From Clostridiales bacterium UBA929 (GTDB taxonomy: Bacteria; Bacillota; Clostridia; Oscillospirales; UBA929): a stretch of DNA of 24,656 nt. Below are positions 22,324 through 24,656 of the stretch, piece after piece. The stretch covers positions 1-24,656 of the forward strand of contig DBDP01000064.1 of assembly GCA_002293625.1 (NCBI GenBank), in the 5' to 3' direction. The notes beneath the pieces are model-generated. The model was not told the DNA's origin. It worked only from the letters and a program-made list of their open reading frames with translations, and did no database searches. The translations under genes and the position numbers were made by a program. Positions within the stretch are counted from its first letter, which is position 1. Each line of letters begins with the position of its first letter.

Positions 22324-22920
22324 TCACGCTTTGACTTTACGCGCAATGAGCGCCGCCGCGCCGCCCGCGAGAACCAACGCGCCAATTGCGAGGAAGACAA
22401 AGGTGCTGTCGCCGGTTTTGGCGTTGCCGCTGCCAGAGCCGGAATCGCCGCCGGTGACGAGGTACGCTTTGGTCACGCCGAGATCGGCAAAGTCAAAGCC
22501 GAAGTAAGCGACGCCGAACTTTGCCTTGGGGTCTTCATCCATAAACTCCATGGGAGGCAAAATGGTGAAGTCGAGTACGATTTTGCCGTCCTGCCAAACC
22601 TCATCCATCGTGTACGCGAACTGCTGCCACCAGTTGGCGGGTGTTTGAAGGATGAACTCTAGGCGGCCTTGCGGCGCTTGGGGAACCTCCAGCACCAGCT
22701 GCGTGGCGTTTCGCAGGTCATCGTAAGATACACAGTTGGATAAGCCTTCGTCTTCAAAGTTCGCTTCGTCGGTGCCGGCAGTCCAAATCCCTACGGCGGG
22801 TTCGGGAAAGAAGACAGGCGTAATGGGAAGGTCTACGGTGGCGGCGAAGGCGGGGAAGGCGAGAGAGGCGATGAGAAGCGCCGTTACCATGAGGGTAAGC
22901 AGGATCTTGCGTTTTTTCAT
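22324..22920 (-). CDS. Secreted sortase-anchored paralogue 4 (NAKTG, divergent domain)
   Basis: The 198-aa product has a signal peptide (MKKRKILLTLMVTALLIASL, cleavage near AFA-ATV) and the same plan. The domain is the most divergent: GIWTAGTDEANFEDEGLSNC, then VSYDDLRNATQLVLEVPQAP, PANWWQQFAYTMDEVWQDGK, AKFGVAYFG and GVTKAYLV. The paired tryptophans occupy the place of the GWAW/GWGW motif in the other copies. NAKTGDS starts at residue 166, followed by a helix and ARKVKA. AAGGAGG lies before the ATG. No clear terminator was found after its stop. It is the first gene of the array and divergent from the P-type ATPase. Confidence 0.85.
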   Translation of the reverse strand: MKKRKILLTLMVTALLIASLAFPAFAATVDLPITPVFFPEPAVGIWTAGTDEANFEDEGLSNCVSYDDLRNATQLVLEVPQAPQGRLEFILQTPANWWQQFAYTMDEVWQDGKIVLDFTILPPMEFMDEDPKAKFGVAYFGFDFADLGVTKAYLVTGGDSGSGSGNAKTGDSTFVFLAIGALVLAGGAAALIARKVKA

Positions 22921-22996
22921 AGCTGTTCCTCCTTGTTCTTGCTTCCGCGAACAAAGGGAAAAGGTTATCCTTCGCGGAAACCTACATATTGTATAT

Positions 22997-23026
22997 AGTG
23001 TACCATGCCGCCAACAATTCTGTCAA
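22997..23026 (-). promoter_or_regulatory. Promoter of paralogue 4
   Basis: On the minus strand TTGACA (23026-23021), 18 bases ending in TTGGCGGCATGG, then TACACT (23002-22997). The block TTGGCGGCATGGTA (23014-23001) matches the paralogue 2 promoter at 13 of 14 positions. Confidence 0.65.
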
Positions 23027-23148
23027 GCGATTTATTCAAATCCGCCATAAAGTCAAGTTGCAGGGGCGGGGTAATCCCGCTCTTGTCCTATTTTCCCCCT
23101 TGTCCACATACAATGGTTGTACCACAAATGGGGCGAGGTGATTCGGCG

Positions 23149-24656
23149 TTGGAGGGATTGACGAAAGCGGAGGTTGCCGAGGCTCGTAAACGGCACGGCG
23201 AAAACCGCATAACCGCGCGGAAACGGCGCGGCTTTTTCTCGCGCTTAATGGAGAATTTCGGGGATCCGATGATCAAGATCCTCTTGATCGCGATGGCGAT
23301 TAATATTATCTTTCTGTTCGGTACGTCCGATTGGATCGAGACGGCGGGCATCGCGGTCGCCGTGCTGCTCGCGGTCGGAATCTCCACAGCCTCCGAAACG
23401 GGAAGCGAGGCGGCGTTTCGCAAATTGCAGGAGGAGGCTTCGCGTCTGCGTTGCCGGGTACTGCGAAAAGAGGGGCTTGTTGAACTCCCCGCCGAGGAGG
23501 TTGTGGTCGGCGACCTTCTGCGTCTGCAAGCGGGCGACCGCGTTCCGGCGGATGCCGTTATGCTGGAAGGGGAAGTGGATGTCGACCAGTCCTCGCTGAA
23601 CGGCGAGACAAAGGAAGCGCACAAGGCACCGGGCGGCGGGATTCAAGCGGCGGGCGACGACCTCTCCGATCCCTGCCGCGTATTTGGCGGAACCGTCGTC
23701 TGCGGCGGAGAGGGAACGGCGCGGGTTTCAGAGGTGGGAGACAAATCCGTATACGGGCAGCTCGCGGGTGAGGTGCAGGAAGAAAAAAACGTGTCCCCGT
23801 TAAAGACGCGTCTCGGGGGCTTGGCAAAGACAATCAGCCGCTTTGGGTACGTCGGTGCTGTCTTAGCCGCTTTCGCCTACCTCTTTCATGTTTTGGTGAT
23901 CGGAAACGGCTTTGATTTCTCCCGTATCGTCGCCGCCGTAACCGATCCCGCGTATATCGCGGAAAAGCTGCTGCACGCCGCCACTTTAGCCGTCACCGTC
24001 ATTGTAGTCGCCGTACCGGAAGGGCTTCCGATGATGATTACGGTCGTGTTATCCTCGAATATGAGGCGAATGCTGCGCGACAACGTGTTGGTGCGTAAGC
24101 CGGTTGGGATAGAAACGGCGGGCAGTTTGAACATCCTGTTTACCGACAAAACAGGAACCCTCACAAAAGGAAAGCTGCAAGTAACGGGGTTCACCGACGC
24201 GCAGGGTAACATTTACTCCCCGGCTAAAGAGCTTTACAATACATCACTTTGGTGTGATTTGCACCGCGCGATTGTCTTTAACAACGCGGCTGCGATGTCG
24301 AAGGGGAAGCCGGTGGGCGGCAACGCAACAGACCGCGTACTGCTGGCGTTTGCCGCGGCGCGCCCTTTGAAGCATTTTGTTAAAAAGGGATCGGTGACTC
24401 CCTTTCATTCAGAGCGAAAATACATGTCCACAGAGGTGAGCGGCGAATGGAACGGCACCCTGTTAAAGGGTGCGCCGGAGGTGGTACTGGCGCGTTGTTC
24501 GGGATATGACGGTCACGCGCTGGAGGAAGCGTCACGCCGCTGGCAGGAGGAGGGCGGTCGCTTGATCGCCGTCGCGGAAGGGCGGCGGCTGTTGGGGATT
24601 TTCTGCGTGCGGGACGACGTGAGGCCGGAAGCGGCGGGCGGCGTGAAGCAGCTCCG
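23149..24656 (+). CDS. P-type cation ATPase, PMCA/SERCA-like (partial, runs off the window)
   Basis: About 502 codons are visible. They give the N-terminal signature GLTKAEVAEARKRHGEN, two helices, the actuator domain with DVDQSSLNGETKEA (NGET in place of TGES, as in many clostridial Ca2+-ATPases), and helices 3-4 with the ion-site VPEGLP (residues 290-294). The phosphorylation motif DKTGTLTKG has Asp333, and the nucleotide domain contains the KGAPE motif. It probably exports Ca2+ or a similar divalent cation. The start is uncertain: TTG at 23149 has GAGGTG ten bases upstream, while ATGs at 23113 and 23128 in frame lack any site and add a polar leader. TACAATGGTTGTA (23109-23121), an inverted repeat, overlaps those ATGs. 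Confidence 0.9.
   Translation, partial: MEGLTKAEVAEARKRHGENRITARKRRGFFSRLMENFGDPMIKILLIAMAINIIFLFGTSDWIETAGIAVAVLLAVGISTASETGSEAAFRKLQEEASRLRCRVLRKEGLVELPAEEVVVGDLLRLQAGDRVPADAVMLEGEVDVDQSSLNGETKEAHKAPGGGIQAAGDDLSDPCRVFGGTVVCGGEGTARVSEVGDKSVYGQLAGEVQEEKNVSPLKTRLGGLAKTISRFGYVGAVLAAFAYLFHVLVIGNGFDFSRIVAAVTDPAYIAEKLLHAATLAVTVIVVAVPEGLPMMITVVLSSNMRRMLRDNVLVRKPVGIETAGSLNILFTDKTGTLTKGKLQVTGFTDAQGNIYSPAKELYNTSLWCDLHRAIVFNNAAAMSKGKPVGGNATDRVLLAFAAARPLKHFVKKGSVTPFHSERKYMSTEVSGEWNGTLLKGAPEVVLARCSGYDGHALEEASRRWQEEGGRLIAVAEGRRLLGIFCVRDDVRPEAAGGVKQL

Noticed and set aside
19925..22920. CRISPR array or short tandem repeat
   Set aside because: The repetition is at gene scale (paralogues of about 0.6 kb with unequal spacing), not short direct repeats with spacers. 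No CRISPR-like array was seen anywhere in the window.
23109..23121. CopY-type operator before the P-type ATPase
   Set aside because: The CopY box is TACA-N2-TGTA; here the half sites are five bases apart, and the protein lacks the CPx motif of copper pumps, having PEGLP instead.

Overview
The window looks like a chromosomal segment of a Gram-positive Bacillota, most likely an uncultured Clostridia (Oscillospirales-like) lineage; this placement is inference. It rests on strong GGAGG ribosome binding sites, sigma-A-type promoters with 17-bp spacers, a class B sortase with secreted wall-sorted proteins, a yceD-rpmF operon, and a DUF512 radical-SAM gene near der. The GC content is moderately high, apart from an AT-rich scar at about 11770-12120.

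Layout. 1-1532: an ABC-F ribosome-protection ATPase gene broken by one in-frame TGA and preceded by an attenuator-like terminator. 1579-3460: a SAM methyltransferase and a GT4 glycosyltransferase. 3484-9035: a large cytoplasmic GH2 glycosidase followed by two sugar ABC permeases, with no substrate-binding protein or ATPase in view. 9165-9239: tRNA-Cys(GCA) with an unusual A19-U56 covariation. 9488-11281: a chemoreceptor with a CZB-like zinc sensor and a Cys-rich PAS domain. 11342-12288 (minus): a membrane zinc-ribbon protein, then decayed remnants of a glycosylase-like gene and a WYL-type regulator. 12414-14584 (minus): der and a choline-kinase-like gene. 14672-15237 (plus): mazE and a mazF broken by an amber codon. 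15227-17072 (minus): yceD, rpmF and the DUF512 radical-SAM gene.

17139-22920 is the most distinctive region. A class B sortase carries a long extra C-terminal domain and a Pro-rich tail. Upstream on the same strand lie four tandem paralogues of about 200 aa. Each has a signal peptide, one beta-rich Trp-containing domain, a NAKTG/A sorting motif, a C-terminal membrane helix and a basic tail. Three of them have a recognisable promoter of their own. Two small plus-strand membrane-protein genes sit between the sortase and the array. I read this as a dedicated sortase and substrate cassette for a small wall-displayed protein family; substrate binding, perhaps of carbohydrate, is only an inference. 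The window ends inside a PMCA-like P-type cation ATPase.

Four genes show inactivating lesions (ABC-F, mazF, the glycosylase-like gene, the WYL regulator). TGA and TAG end several intact genes here, so recoding is not the simple explanation.
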